64,000 nt of DNA from JBCBTD01 sp039818825 (lineage in GTDB: Bacteria; Pseudomonadota; Alphaproteobacteria; Geminicoccales; Geminicoccaceae), in assembly GCA_039818825.1 (NCBI GenBank), contig JBCBTD010000001.1, positions 124,001 through 188,000 of the forward strand. The letters run 5' to 3'. The position numbers were made by a program, and so were the translations under genes. The notes under the pieces were generated by a model that saw only the letters and a program-made list of their open reading frames with translations, was not told the origin of the DNA and ran no database searches. This document shows positions 45,150 through 53,704 of this stretch, piece by piece. Numbering within the stretch: the first letter of the stretch is position 1; each line of letters opens with the position of its first letter.

Positions 45150-46643
45150 ATGCCTGACCTGGCCCCTGGAGATCTGCTCGCCCGCTATGGCCGCGCTCGA
45201 GAGAAGCGCGCCGCGTGGGAGGGCTTGTGGCGCGACTGCTACGCCTACACCCAACCGCAACGTGACGCTGGTGGGCAACAGCCAGGCGCCCTACCGGTCG
45301 AGAACATGTACGACGGCACTGCAGCGGACGCGGTCGAGCAATTGGCAGCCAGTCTCGTCGCCGAGCTGATGCCGCCTTGGTCAAGCTGGTTGGCACTGGA
45401 ACCGGCAGCCGGCGTGCGCGCCGCCGAAACCGCCCTGCTGGCACCCATGCTGGAAGATGCGACCCATCGCTGCCTACAGCACTTCCATCGGTCCAACTTC
45501 GTCGTCGAGTTTCACCAGGCTTGCCTCGACCTCGCTTGCGTCGGCACGGCCACGCTGGCGTTCGAAGAGGCTGCGACCGGCGCGTCGAGCGCGTTCCGCT
45601 TCACCGCGCTCGCCGCCAACGACGTGTTCGTCGAGGCGGGGCCGGGGGGTCAGGTCAGGGGTCATTTCCGCGTGAACCGCTTGCGTCTGGCCGACGTGGC
45701 GCAGCGCTACGGGCGCGAGCAACTCGATCCGGAGCTCCAACGCAAACTGGTGGAGCAACCCGACCACCCGGAGGAGCTCGTCGAGGCGACCCTCCAGGAG
45801 GCTGCCGGGCACGCCTATGCGGTCTTTCTGCGGACGCCGGGCGGTCAACCCACGATCCTCGATCGCGGCAGCTTTCAAACGTCGCCGTTCCTGACGTTCC
45901 GTTGGAACAAGGGTGCCGGCGAAGTCTACGGCCGCTCGCCGGTGATGACGGCGCTCCCGGACGTGCGAACCGCCAACAAAGTCGTCGAACTCGTGCTCAA
46001 GAACGCGTCGATGGCCGTGACCGGGATGTGGCAGGCCGACGACGACGGCATCCTCAATCCGCACAACATCCGTTTGGTGCCAGGCGCCATCATTCCGAAG
46101 GCACCCGGATCGACCGGGCTGACGCCACTAGCCACCCCCGGCCGCTTCGACGTCTCCGAGTTGATCCTCGGCGACCTCCGCGCCCGCATCCGGCACGCGC
46201 TTTTGGTGGATCGGCTCGGTGCTGTCGACGGTCCGCGGATGTCGGCAACCGAAGTGCTGGAACGCAGCGCGGAGACCGCTCGGTTGCTCGGCGCAATCTA
46301 TGGCCGTCTGCAGGCCGAACTGATCGACCCCCTGTTGCGCCGGGCGCTCGGCATCCTGGTCCGCCGCGGTGAACTTCCGCCCGTCGTTCTCGATCGAGAG
46401 ATCGTCGAGGTGCGCCACCAGGGCCCGCTCGCCCGAGCGCAAGCCAGAAGCGACGTGCAGCAGGTGTTGCTCTGGGTCAAACACACCCGCGAATTGGGCG
46501 AGGCTGCGGCCGATGCGATCGACGAGCCGGCACTCGCGCGCTGGCTGGCGCGGCGGCTCGGGGTGCCAGCGGAGCTGGTCCGCGAGCCGGCGAGCCCCGA
46601 TCCGATGATCGCCGCGCTGACCGAGACGGAGGTCGCAGCATGA
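45150..46643 (+). CDS. Phage portal (head-tail connector) protein
   Basis: Encodes 497 aa. It matches the T7-like head-to-tail connector family: N-terminal WEGLWRDCYAYTQPQRD, AADAVEQLAASLVAELMPPWSSW, and GAGEVYGRSPVMTALPDVRTANK. Twelve copies form the vertex through which DNA is packaged. The frame also has an ATG at 45123, but a candidate promoter's start point falls at that position. It overlaps the next gene by four bases (ATGA). Confidence 0.88.
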   Translation: MPDLAPGDLLARYGRAREKRAAWEGLWRDCYAYTQPQRDAGGQQPGALPVENMYDGTAADAVEQLAASLVAELMPPWSSWLALEPAAGVRAAETALLAPMLEDATHRCLQHFHRSNFVVEFHQACLDLACVGTATLAFEEAATGASSAFRFTALAANDVFVEAGPGGQVRGHFRVNRLRLADVAQRYGREQLDPELQRKLVEQPDHPEELVEATLQEAAGHAYAVFLRTPGGQPTILDRGSFQTSPFLTFRWNKGAGEVYGRSPVMTALPDVRTANKVVELVLKNASMAVTGMWQADDDGILNPHNIRLVPGAIIPKAPGSTGLTPLATPGRFDVSELILGDLRARIRHALLVDRLGAVDGPRMSATEVLERSAETARLLGAIYGRLQAELIDPLLRRALGILVRRGELPPVVLDREIVEVRHQGPLARAQARSDVQQVLLWVKHTRELGEAAADAIDEPALARWLARRLGVPAELVREPASPDPMIAALTETEVAA

Positions 46644-46933
46644 GCCCGAGGCGAACACCTCAACCCGATCTGATCGGTCGCGCGGCCCTCGACCCGCCGA
46701 CGACGGCTCTGGAGGGAGACGAGCTACTCGCCGTCGTACGCGCCACACTCGCGACGGCCTCGGGGCGGGCACTGCTGGACCACCTCGCTCGCCGTTTCGT
46801 CGACCGCAGTCTGTCGCCGTCCGCAAGCGATGCCGAACTCAGGCATTTGGATGGTCAACGCAGCGTCGTGCTGCTCCTTCGCCACCTCGTCGCGACGGCA
46901 CGTCGCGCGCCCACCGGAGAACCCGCATCATGA
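46640..46933 (+). CDS. Small phage-cassette protein of unknown function
   Basis: Encodes 97 aa. It overlaps the portal stop (ATGA) and the start of the following scaffold gene, so it is embedded in a translationally coupled series. The sequence is mostly helical with a DLIGRAALDPPTTALEGDELLAVVRATL core. No motif is recognised. Its position between portal and scaffold is where T7-like phages carry small accessory genes. Confidence 0.6.
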   Translation: MSPRRTPQPDLIGRAALDPPTTALEGDELLAVVRATLATASGRALLDHLARRFVDRSLSPSASDAELRHLDGQRSVVLLLRHLVATARRAPTGEPAS

Positions 46934-47739
46934 TGGACCCGACCCTGGCTGCTGCGGACGAACCGCTCGACGTGCTCGACACCGCTGCTCCGTCCACGGC
47001 CGACGACGTGTCGACGGTAGTCGAGGCGGAAGCGTCGGCGCCGGCCGATCCAGAATTGTCGGGCCGCCCGGACTCGATACCGGAGAAGTTCTGGGACCAG
47101 GAAGCCGCCGAGGTTCGGACCGACGCCCTGCTGAAGTCGTACCTGGAACTCGAGCGCCGGATGAGCCGCATGCTGCCCTCGCCCGAGGACGCGACCCCTG
47201 AGGAGGTGGCGCGGCTGCAGCGTGCCCTCGGCGTCCCCGAGGCGGCCGATGACTATGCCATCGAAACGACCACTGAGGTGCTCACCGCCGATCCCGAGGT
47301 CAACCAGCAACTGCACGCTGCCGGATTCACGCAGGCCCAGGCGCAGCTGGTCTACAAGCTTGCCGAAGACTATCTGCTACCGGCCGTTTCCGAGGCCTAT
47401 GGCGAGGTGTTCGTCGAACAAGAGCTGCACAAGCTCGAAAGTGCGTTCGGCGGCGCTGAGACCTGGCAGGCCACAGCCGCCCAGCTGCGGACATGGGGTA
47501 AAGCCAACTTGGATACCGACGTCTACGCGACGCTGAGTGCCAGCGCGGACGGCGTGATGGCCATGAACGCGATGATGCAAGCCCGCGAGCCGGTCGTCGT
47601 CCAGGCCGACGATCGGCCGACGATCGGCGACGAGCAGAGCCTCAGGCGAATGATGCAGGACCCGCGCTACTGGCGCGAGCGTGATCCGGCCTTCGTCGCC
47701 GAGGTCACCCGCGGCTTCGAGCGGTTGTTCCGCGACTGA
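46930..47739 (+). CDS. Capsid assembly scaffolding-like protein
   Basis: Encodes 269 aa. The N-terminal 45 residues are acidic and low in complexity; then PEKFWDQEAAEVRTDALLKSYLELERR, a segment shared by podovirus scaffold proteins, followed by a helical C-terminal half ending RRMMQDPRYWRERDPAFVAEVTRGFERLF. It lies between the portal and the capsid genes, as T7 gene 9 does. It should guide procapsid assembly and be absent from mature particles. Confidence 0.75.
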   Translation: MMDPTLAAADEPLDVLDTAAPSTADDVSTVVEAEASAPADPELSGRPDSIPEKFWDQEAAEVRTDALLKSYLELERRMSRMLPSPEDATPEEVARLQRALGVPEAADDYAIETTTEVLTADPEVNQQLHAAGFTQAQAQLVYKLAEDYLLPAVSEAYGEVFVEQELHKLESAFGGAETWQATAAQLRTWGKANLDTDVYATLSASADGVMAMNAMMQAREPVVVQADDRPTIGDEQSLRRMMQDPRYWRERDPAFVAEVTRGFERLFRD

Positions 47740-47862
47740 CAGTTCGGGCGGCGACAACCCGGTTCGCTGCTGCGGCCGCCGCCTTCTCCACGCTCGTTCC
47801 GGCCCTTGGCGGACAACCGGCGACGGGCGCCGAAACCCAACCTCTGAGAACGGATCTCGACC

Positions 47863-48687
47863 ATGTCCCTGTCCATCGACACGGCCTTCGTCAAGCAGTT
47901 CGAAGGCGAAGTGCACGACGCTTTCCAGCGCCAGGGCAGCAAGCTGCGCAACACCGTTCGCGTCCGCAACGGCGTTCGCGGCAGCAGCTGCGTCTTCCAG
48001 CGCATCGGCAAGGGCGTTGCTTCCACCAAGCCGCGGCACGAACGCGTGCCGCAGATGAACGCCGACCACATGGCCATCGAAGTGTCCCTCAACGACTACT
48101 ACGCGGGCGACTACATCGACAAGCTCGACGAGCTCAAGGTCAGCATCGACGAGCGCCAGGCGTTGGCCCGCGCGGGTGCGTACGCCCTCGGCCGGCAGAC
48201 CGACAATCTCATCATCGACGCGCTCGACCAAACCACCACCGTGGTCGGCGATCCGACCAAGCCGCTGACCAAGGCGAAGGTTCTGTTGGCGCTGGAAGCG
48301 CTCGGCGCCGAGGACGTGCCGGACGACGGCGAACGCTACGCGGTCGTCGGCTGGAAGCAGTGGGCCAACCTCCTGGACCTCCCGGAGTTCGCTTCGGCCG
48401 AGTATGTCGGCGACACCAACCTGCCGTGGCAGGGCACCCAGGCGAAGTCTTGGCTCGGTACGATGTGGATCGCGCACTCCGGTTTGCCGCTGGATGCCGC
48501 CACGAACCAGCGCGGCTGCTTCTGGTTCCACAAGAGCGCCGTGGGCCACGCCATCGGCCAGGACGTCACCACCGACATCAGCTGGGTCGGCGAGCGCGCT
48601 GCGCACTTCGTCGCCAACTGGATGTCGCAGGGCGCGGGTCTCATCGACCCGGTCGGTTGCGTCAAGTTCGCCTGCAACGAAGCCTGA
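47863..48687 (+). CDS. Major capsid protein (T7-like)
   Basis: Encodes 274 aa. The MSLSIDTAFVKQFEGEVHDAFQ beginning, the DYYAGDYIDKLDELK block, and VVGWKQWANLLDLPEFASAEYVG are typical of the podovirus-type capsid family with the HK97 fold. It follows the scaffold gene after 123 bases of GC-rich spacer that includes a GAGAACGGATC ribosome binding region. About 275 aa is shorter than T7 gp10 (around 345). Confidence 0.85.
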   Translation: MSLSIDTAFVKQFEGEVHDAFQRQGSKLRNTVRVRNGVRGSSCVFQRIGKGVASTKPRHERVPQMNADHMAIEVSLNDYYAGDYIDKLDELKVSIDERQALARAGAYALGRQTDNLIIDALDQTTTVVGDPTKPLTKAKVLLALEALGAEDVPDDGERYAVVGWKQWANLLDLPEFASAEYVGDTNLPWQGTQAKSWLGTMWIAHSGLPLDAATNQRGCFWFHKSAVGHAIGQDVTTDISWVGERAAHFVANWMSQGAGLIDPVGCVKFACNEA

Positions 48688-48692
48688 GTGCC

Positions 48693-48962
48693 GTGGCTTA
48701 CGACCCGATCGGTCTCAGTGCTCTGTCCTACGCCAACGGCTTCACGCTCTGGCACTACCGGAGCACGGATCATTCCGACGAGGTCGACGGCGGTGGCTAC
48801 TTCGACGCCGCTGCCAGGCTGCTTCGAGCCGGCGACTTCCTGCTCCTGAACGTCGGGAACCAGGACGAGCCGCTCAACGCCATCCGCGTCGTCATCACCA
48901 ACGACGGTGCCCGCGTCACCGTCGCCGCACCCGGCGACGCTGGCCGCGATTGGCGGATTTGA
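48693..48962 (+). CDS. Small phage-cassette protein following the capsid gene
   Basis: Encodes 89 aa from a GTG five bases after the capsid stop. Notable features are ALSYANGFTLWHYRSTD and a beta-rich C-terminus (IRVVITNDGARVTVAAP). Proteins of this look follow the capsid gene in some alphaproteobacterial podovirus-like prophages and may decorate the head, but I cannot assign a function. The frame also continues upstream inside the capsid gene, which I discount. Confidence 0.55.
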   Translation: MAYDPIGLSALSYANGFTLWHYRSTDHSDEVDGGGYFDAAARLLRAGDFLLLNVGNQDEPLNAIRVVITNDGARVTVAAPGDAGRDWRI

Positions 48963-49022
48963 TCCGGACCGTCGGTGACCCCGTCACCGACGGTCCCCTT
49001 CCCTCCTGGAGGCCCGACCGAG

Positions 49023-49598
49023 ATGCCCAGCCCCACCACCGACTTGGAGCTCTGCAACGCGGCTCTCGTGAAACTCGGCGCCGCGCCGATAACGGCCTTC
49101 ACGACGGCCGATGCGGTGGCAGGGATCAGTCAGGTACTCTATCCGCTTACCGTCGACGCCGTGTTGACCGCGCATCCCTGGTCGTTCTCGCTCCGCCGGG
49201 TCGCGCTGACCCCGGCGGCAGGCAGGCCGCCGGCCGATCATCGCCATCGGTTCATCCTGCCCGACGACTTCATCCGCACGATCGATGTCGCTGACGGTAG
49301 CAAGCGCACCCCGGACTATCGGTTGGTCGGCAGTGAGTTGCAGACCAACGCCGAGCAGATCGTCCTGACCTATCAGTTCAACGCCGGCGTCGCCGCTTTC
49401 CCCGCCTTCTTCCGCGCCGCGCTGGTCGCACGACTGGCCGCCGAGCTCTGCTTGCCGTTGACCGAGAGCAGTAGCCGTGCGGAGGCGCTGGATCGGATGG
49501 CCGAGCGAGAACTGGCCCGCGCCTGGGCCGTCGACCGCGCGCAAGAGACGCCTGTCGTCGTCAACGACGACAGCCTGACCACGGCGCGCTTTCGATGA
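49023..49598 (+). CDS. Tail tubular protein A-like (adaptor)
   Basis: Encodes 191 aa. It starts DLELCNAALVKLGAAPITAF and continues with YPLTVDAVLTAHPWSFSLRRVAL and the FILPDDFIRTIDVADG motif of gp11-like tail tubular A proteins that sit under the portal. A GGAGG ribosome binding site lies about nine bases before ATG 49023; a GTG at 48975 in the same frame is less likely. It overlaps the next gene by four bases (ATGA). Confidence 0.8.
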   Translation: MPSPTTDLELCNAALVKLGAAPITAFTTADAVAGISQVLYPLTVDAVLTAHPWSFSLRRVALTPAAGRPPADHRHRFILPDDFIRTIDVADGSKRTPDYRLVGSELQTNAEQIVLTYQFNAGVAAFPAFFRAALVARLAAELCLPLTESSSRAEALDRMAERELARAWAVDRAQETPVVVNDDSLTTARFR

Positions 49599-51496
49599 CG
49601 ACGTTGCGCGCAACCCAAACCAGCTTCGTCGCCGGCGAGCTCGATCCACGCTTGATCGGCCGAACCGATCTCGGCGCCTACGGCCATGGTGCAGCCAAGC
49701 TCACCAACGTGCTGGTGACCGTCGGCGGCAGCTTGCGCCGCCGCCCGGGCCTGGCCCACGTCACTGCTGCGCCCGGTCCCGGGCGGCTGGTCCTCACCGG
49801 CCTCGCCAGCGGTGCGCAACGGTTGTTCCTGCTGACCGATCGACGCGCTCTCGTCTACGACGACGAGGTGTTGATCGCCGACGTGCCGGCGCCCTGGACC
49901 GGCCAGCACCTCCCGGACCTCAATGCGACCGCCTATCACGGCAATCTGTTCGTCTGTCATCCCGCTTTGCCACCGCAGCAGGTCGTGCAACAGCTACATG
50001 GCTACTGGGCCGTCCTGCCGTGGCTGTTTGCCAGCGCCCCCGGTGACGACACGGACCGCGACGTGCGGCACCAGCCCTATGCCAAGTACGCGGACGAAGA
50101 CGCCACGCTGCAGGCTTTTCCCGATGCCAGTGGCAACGGTGTGTGGGTCTTCCAAAGCGACCGCCCGGTATTCGATCCGGGTCACGCAGGCACCCGGCTG
50201 AGGTTCAAGAATCTGGAGGTGGCGATCACGTCGGTCGCCGCCGACCGGACCATCGTCTTCGGCATCCCGCAACAGACCATTGCCGACGGCCACCGGACCT
50301 ATCGCTGGGAAGAACAGGCGTTCAGTCCGGTGGCAGGCTATCCGGCGGCAGCGACCGTGTTCCGCGAACGACTCGTGGTCGGCGGCGTCCCACGGCAGCC
50401 GAACCGGCTGTGGATGTCGCGCGTCGGTCGGTTGTTCGACTTCGACACCGGCACCGGACTCGACGACGAAGCCATTGGGATCCGCCTCGGCGACGACCGA
50501 AGCCACGCGATCCGAAGCTTCGGCGCCGGCCGCGAGTTGGAGGTGTTCACCGCGCGCGCCGAGTGGACCGTGGACGGAGCACCGTTGTCGCCGGCATCGG
50601 TGAGCACGACGCGACAGACCGGGGTGGGGAGCTTCACGCGCCGCTACGTTCCCGTCGTCGACGTCGACGGCGCCTCGGTGTTCGTCTCGGCACCGGGCGA
50701 CTCCCTGGTCGAGTACCACTTCGCTGGCACGACGCAGGCGTATCAGGCGGCGGACCTGACGCTGCGCGCGCGCCACCTGCTCCGCGAGCCGGTCGATCTC
50801 GCCTTCGACCTGCATCGCCGATTGCTGCTCGTGGCTCGCGCCGACGGTCGGATCGCGGCGGCGACGCTCGATCGCAACGCCGACGTCGTCGCCTGGAGCG
50901 AGCTGACGACCGCCGGCCATGTCCATGCCGTCGCAGCGGCAGATGGCAAGACCTACGTGCTGGTCGACCGTCTCGGCAGCGTCCGGTTGGAGCGGCTCGA
51001 CGACGCGTTGTTCGTCGATGCCGGACGGACCCTGGTCGCGGCGAGCCCGACGGCCTCCTGGACAGGGCTTTCGCATCTCGAAGGCGCCAATGCCGAGGTC
51101 GTCGCCGACGGCCTCCCCGTAGGCGCACTCACCGTCCTCGGTGGCAGCATCACGACACCGGCGCCGGCGACGCGGATCGACCTTGGCCTTGCTTACTCGC
51201 ACGTCGTCGAGCCGCTGCCGGTAGTGGTCGACCAGCGCCGCAAGGCGACCCGCTTTCGCCCGATCAAGGTCGTGTTCGAGCTCAACGAGACCCGGGCGCT
51301 CGATGTCGACGTCGGTGAAGGTTTGCTGCCGGTGCCATTGGACGGCGAACCGGCGGCGGCGTTTTCCGGACCGAAACCGGTCATGGCGCGCGGTTGGCGC
51401 CAGCGCGGCAACGGCCCGGCTTGGCGGATCGAAACCAGCCGGCCACTGCCATTCGAACTCTTGTCCGTAACCTCAGATGTGAAGGTGACACGCTGA
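49595..51496 (+). CDS. Tail tubular protein B-like (nozzle)
   Basis: Encodes 633 aa, a size near T7 gp12. It opens with LRATQTSFVAGELDPRLIGRTDLGAYGHGA, the widely shared tail-tube B start, followed by repeated beta-propeller/barrel-like segments (FRERLVVGGVPRQPNRLWMSRVGRLFDF). It should form the distal part of the short tail. The stop overlaps the next gene by one base (TGATG). Confidence 0.85.
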   Translation: MTTLRATQTSFVAGELDPRLIGRTDLGAYGHGAAKLTNVLVTVGGSLRRRPGLAHVTAAPGPGRLVLTGLASGAQRLFLLTDRRALVYDDEVLIADVPAPWTGQHLPDLNATAYHGNLFVCHPALPPQQVVQQLHGYWAVLPWLFASAPGDDTDRDVRHQPYAKYADEDATLQAFPDASGNGVWVFQSDRPVFDPGHAGTRLRFKNLEVAITSVAADRTIVFGIPQQTIADGHRTYRWEEQAFSPVAGYPAAATVFRERLVVGGVPRQPNRLWMSRVGRLFDFDTGTGLDDEAIGIRLGDDRSHAIRSFGAGRELEVFTARAEWTVDGAPLSPASVSTTRQTGVGSFTRRYVPVVDVDGASVFVSAPGDSLVEYHFAGTTQAYQAADLTLRARHLLREPVDLAFDLHRRLLLVARADGRIAAATLDRNADVVAWSELTTAGHVHAVAAADGKTYVLVDRLGSVRLERLDDALFVDAGRTLVAASPTASWTGLSHLEGANAEVVADGLPVGALTVLGGSITTPAPATRIDLGLAYSHVVEPLPVVVDQRRKATRFRPIKVVFELNETRALDVDVGEGLLPVPLDGEPAAAFSGPKPVMARGWRQRGNGPAWRIETSRPLPFELLSVTSDVKVTR

Positions 51497-51927
51497 TGGG
51501 CGCCATGACTTCCCTTGCCAGCATTGGGTTGAACGCGGCGATGAGCCGGTCCCAGACGAAGGACGACAATCGCGCGATCCAAGAAGACGAGGCGCTGCGT
51601 GTTGCCGAGGTCCGCGCCAAGGATGTCGCCGACCGCGAGGTCCGCGCGCAGCGCCTGAAGGAGCTGCAGGCCAAGCAGAAGGCCCGATCGGCCGGCACAG
51701 GCGCCGGGACCAGCGGCGGTTCGTCGGCGGCCCTGCTCCGCGGCCTCCGCAAGAAGGCGCTGACCGAAGACGAACTCGCCGTCGAAGAGCGCGAACTGGC
51801 GATCCGTGGAATCAAGCAAAGGGCAGCGACGCAGCAGCGACGCAACTTGCTCGAGAGCGATTCGCGGCTGGTCAGCGATGGGGTCCGCGGCGCCTTCGGC
51901 CTCGGCCGATCGCTGCTCGACCTCTGA
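51496..51927 (+). CDS. Small coiled-coil protein, possible internal virion component
   Basis: Encodes 143 aa. The start MGAMTSLASIGLNAAMS is followed by long charged helical segments (ALRVAEVRAKDVADREVRAQRLKEL) and a Gly/Ser hinge, consistent with a coiled coil. It occupies the place where T7-like phages encode gp13-gp16, but at 143 aa it can only be a reduced or unrelated component. No enzymatic motif is seen. The ATG at 51496 overlaps the preceding stop; an upstream GTG frame within that gene is discounted. Confidence 0.5.
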   Translation: MGAMTSLASIGLNAAMSRSQTKDDNRAIQEDEALRVAEVRAKDVADREVRAQRLKELQAKQKARSAGTGAGTSGGSSAALLRGLRKKALTEDELAVEERELAIRGIKQRAATQQRRNLLESDSRLVSDGVRGAFGLGRSLLDL

Positions 51928-51934
51928 TCGAGCC

Positions 51935-53428
51935 GTGTCGAGCGAGGACGCCGCCGAGATCGACCGGCGGGGCGGGCTGATCACGTTCCGGCAGTTCGTC
52001 TGGCTGTGGAACAAGGCGCAAGGCCTGTCGACGCCGGCGTTGCACCTGGAGATCGCCACCTGGCTGGAACAGGCATGGCGGACCGGGGACGAACGCCTGC
52101 TGCTGATGGTCTTCCGCGACGCCGGCAAGTCGACGTTGGTTGGCCTGTTCTGCGGCTGGCTGCTTGCGAACGACAGCAACCTCAGGGTGCTCGTGGTCGC
52201 CGCTGAGCAAGGGCTGGCGACGAAAATGGTGCGCAACGTTCGGGGAGTCCTGGAACGCCATCCCGTGGCCAGGGCCGTCGTCAGCCCGGCATCCGGCGCC
52301 TGGGCATCCGACGCGCTCACCCTGCAGCGCGAGCGCGAGCTGCGCGATCCGTCGATGCTGGCTCGCGGCATCGGCGCAAACCTGACCGGGACGCGGGCGG
52401 ACGTGGTCATCTGCGACGACGTCGAGGTGCCGAACACCGTCGACACCCCTACCAAGCGCGCCGATCTTCGGCGGCGGATGGCCGAACTGTCCTTCATTCT
52501 GGTGCCGGGCGGGCTGCAACTCTGCATCGGGACGCCGCACAGCCACGAGACGATCTACGCCGACGAAGCCCAGGTCAAAGCCGACGAACGGCCGTTTCTC
52601 GCCGACTACAATCGGCTCGTCCTGCCCATCGTCGACGAAGCGGGACGATCCCGCTGGCCGCAACGCTTCCCACCGAAGAAGATCCGTGCGCTGGAAAGCG
52701 AGGTCGGGCCGAGCCGCTTCAAGTCGCAGATGATGCTGCAGCCGGTCGATCTCCGGGACGTCCGCCTCGACGCTGGCCGCCTCGTCTCCTTCGCCGCAGA
52801 CGTCGAGGTCGTGAGCCTCAATCGCACCCGCGAGCTCCGGCTCGACGGCCGGCGCCTCAAGACGGTTCAGTGTTGGTGGGATCCGGCCTACGGGTCACCC
52901 AAGGGTGGCGACGGCAGCGTCGTCGCGGTCGCCTACACCGACGAGCATGGCGCATTCTGGCTGATCGACCTCGCCTACCTCAGGCACGACCCCAGCGTCG
53001 CCACCCAAGTCGACGAGGCAACCCAGCTCTGCCGCCAAGTCGTCGCCCTGGCGCGCCGCCACGCGTGCCCGTCGATGACCCTCGAAACGAACGGCATCGG
53101 CCGCTTCCTACCCAATCTGCTGCGCAAGGCCGTCCGCGACGTCGGCGCGCGGATCGCCGTCCGTGAGCACAGCACCAGCCGCAACAAGGACCAGCGGATC
53201 GTCGAGGCGTTCGACCCGGTGCTGGCGGCGCGGTCCCTCCACGTGCACGAACGGGTCCTGGAAACACCATTCCTCGAAGAGATGCGCAATTTCGTGCCGG
53301 GTGCGCAGAACCGGGACGACGGTCTCGACGCGGTGGCTGCATGTATCCTAGAGCCAGGTGTCGGCGTCGGCGAATTGGCCAGGGCCGACACCGGCAGTTT
53401 CGTCGCCACCGCCGACTTCCGCCCCTGA
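51935..53428 (+). CDS. Terminase large subunit (packaging ATPase-nuclease)
   Basis: Encodes 497 aa from a GTG seven bases after the preceding stop. The ATPase has a Walker A FRDAGKST (Lys65) and Walker B VVICDD (Asp161-Asp162). The RNase H-like nuclease has Asp316 (WWDPAYG) and a late NRDDGLDAVAA. It matches T7 gp19-type terminases. It should drive DNA packaging through the portal. I see no small terminase gene in the cassette, although T7-type small terminases are very divergent. Confidence 0.92.
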   Translation: MSSEDAAEIDRRGGLITFRQFVWLWNKAQGLSTPALHLEIATWLEQAWRTGDERLLLMVFRDAGKSTLVGLFCGWLLANDSNLRVLVVAAEQGLATKMVRNVRGVLERHPVARAVVSPASGAWASDALTLQRERELRDPSMLARGIGANLTGTRADVVICDDVEVPNTVDTPTKRADLRRRMAELSFILVPGGLQLCIGTPHSHETIYADEAQVKADERPFLADYNRLVLPIVDEAGRSRWPQRFPPKKIRALESEVGPSRFKSQMMLQPVDLRDVRLDAGRLVSFAADVEVVSLNRTRELRLDGRRLKTVQCWWDPAYGSPKGGDGSVVAVAYTDEHGAFWLIDLAYLRHDPSVATQVDEATQLCRQVVALARRHACPSMTLETNGIGRFLPNLLRKAVRDVGARIAVREHSTSRNKDQRIVEAFDPVLAARSLHVHERVLETPFLEEMRNFVPGAQNRDDGLDAVAACILEPGVGVGELARADTGSFVATADFRP

Positions 53429-53475
53429 CCCATCGCCTTGAAGGCCGTCCAGCTCACCGGTAGACGGTCGGTGCG

Positions 53476-53565
53476 GGTGGGGTGGCAGAGTGGTCGATTG
53501 CAGTGGTCTTGAAAACCACCGTGGGTTCGCGCCCACCGCGGGTTCGAATCCCGCCCCCACCGCCA
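53476..53565 (+). tRNA. tRNA-Ser (anticodon TGA)
   Basis: A 90-base serine-type tRNA with a 7-bp acceptor stem GGTGGGG/CCCCACC, anticodon stem GTGGT/ACCAC around loop CTTGAAA (anticodon TGA at 53510-53512), a long variable arm, GGTTCGAATCC T-arm, discriminator G and encoded CCA (53563-53565). It lies between the phage cassette (left) and AT-rich genes (right), a typical integration-site position. I found no second copy of its 3' end in the window. Confidence 0.96.
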
Positions 53566-53687
53566 TTCGCCGCCGACTCAGCGACGCTCGACTACGCCAG
53601 TTCGATGACCGCTTCGCGGACGAAGTTGCCGTTGAGTCTTTAGCGTTGAATGTCCGCTTCTGGGTTATCGATGAATTTTAACATCGC

Positions 53688-53704
53688 GGAACCGTTTCGG
53701 TTCC
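53688..53704. terminator. Terminator-like hairpin after the LysR gene
   Basis: A perfect 7-bp stem GGAACCG/CGGTTCC with a three-base loop touches the LysR stop codon. On the plus strand it is followed by TTACTTT, on the minus strand by GCGATGTTAAAATT. It probably ends LysR transcription, but the T-tracts are weak. Confidence 0.45.

Larger units (their letters stand above)
44683..53428 (+). mobile_element. Compact podovirus (T7-like) morphogenesis cassette
   Basis: Nine genes on one strand in the canonical T7 order: portal, (97-aa protein), scaffold, capsid, (89-aa protein), tail tubular A, tail tubular B, (143-aa protein), large terminase, preceded by a 128-aa protein. Several pairs overlap by one to four bases. 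Base composition matches the chromosome. No integrase, RNA or DNA polymerase, lysis cassette, internal-core or tail-fibre gene, and no recognisable small terminase, is visible in the cassette or its flanks. It ends 47 bases before tRNA-Ser. It is either a decayed prophage or a domesticated particle-forming unit; the intact open frames argue against simple decay. Confidence 0.8.

Noticed and set aside
49994..51202. A 402-codon minus-strand frame opposite the tail tubular B gene
   Set aside because: The plus-strand gene has the tail-tube signature and couples to both neighbours; the reverse frame has no motif.
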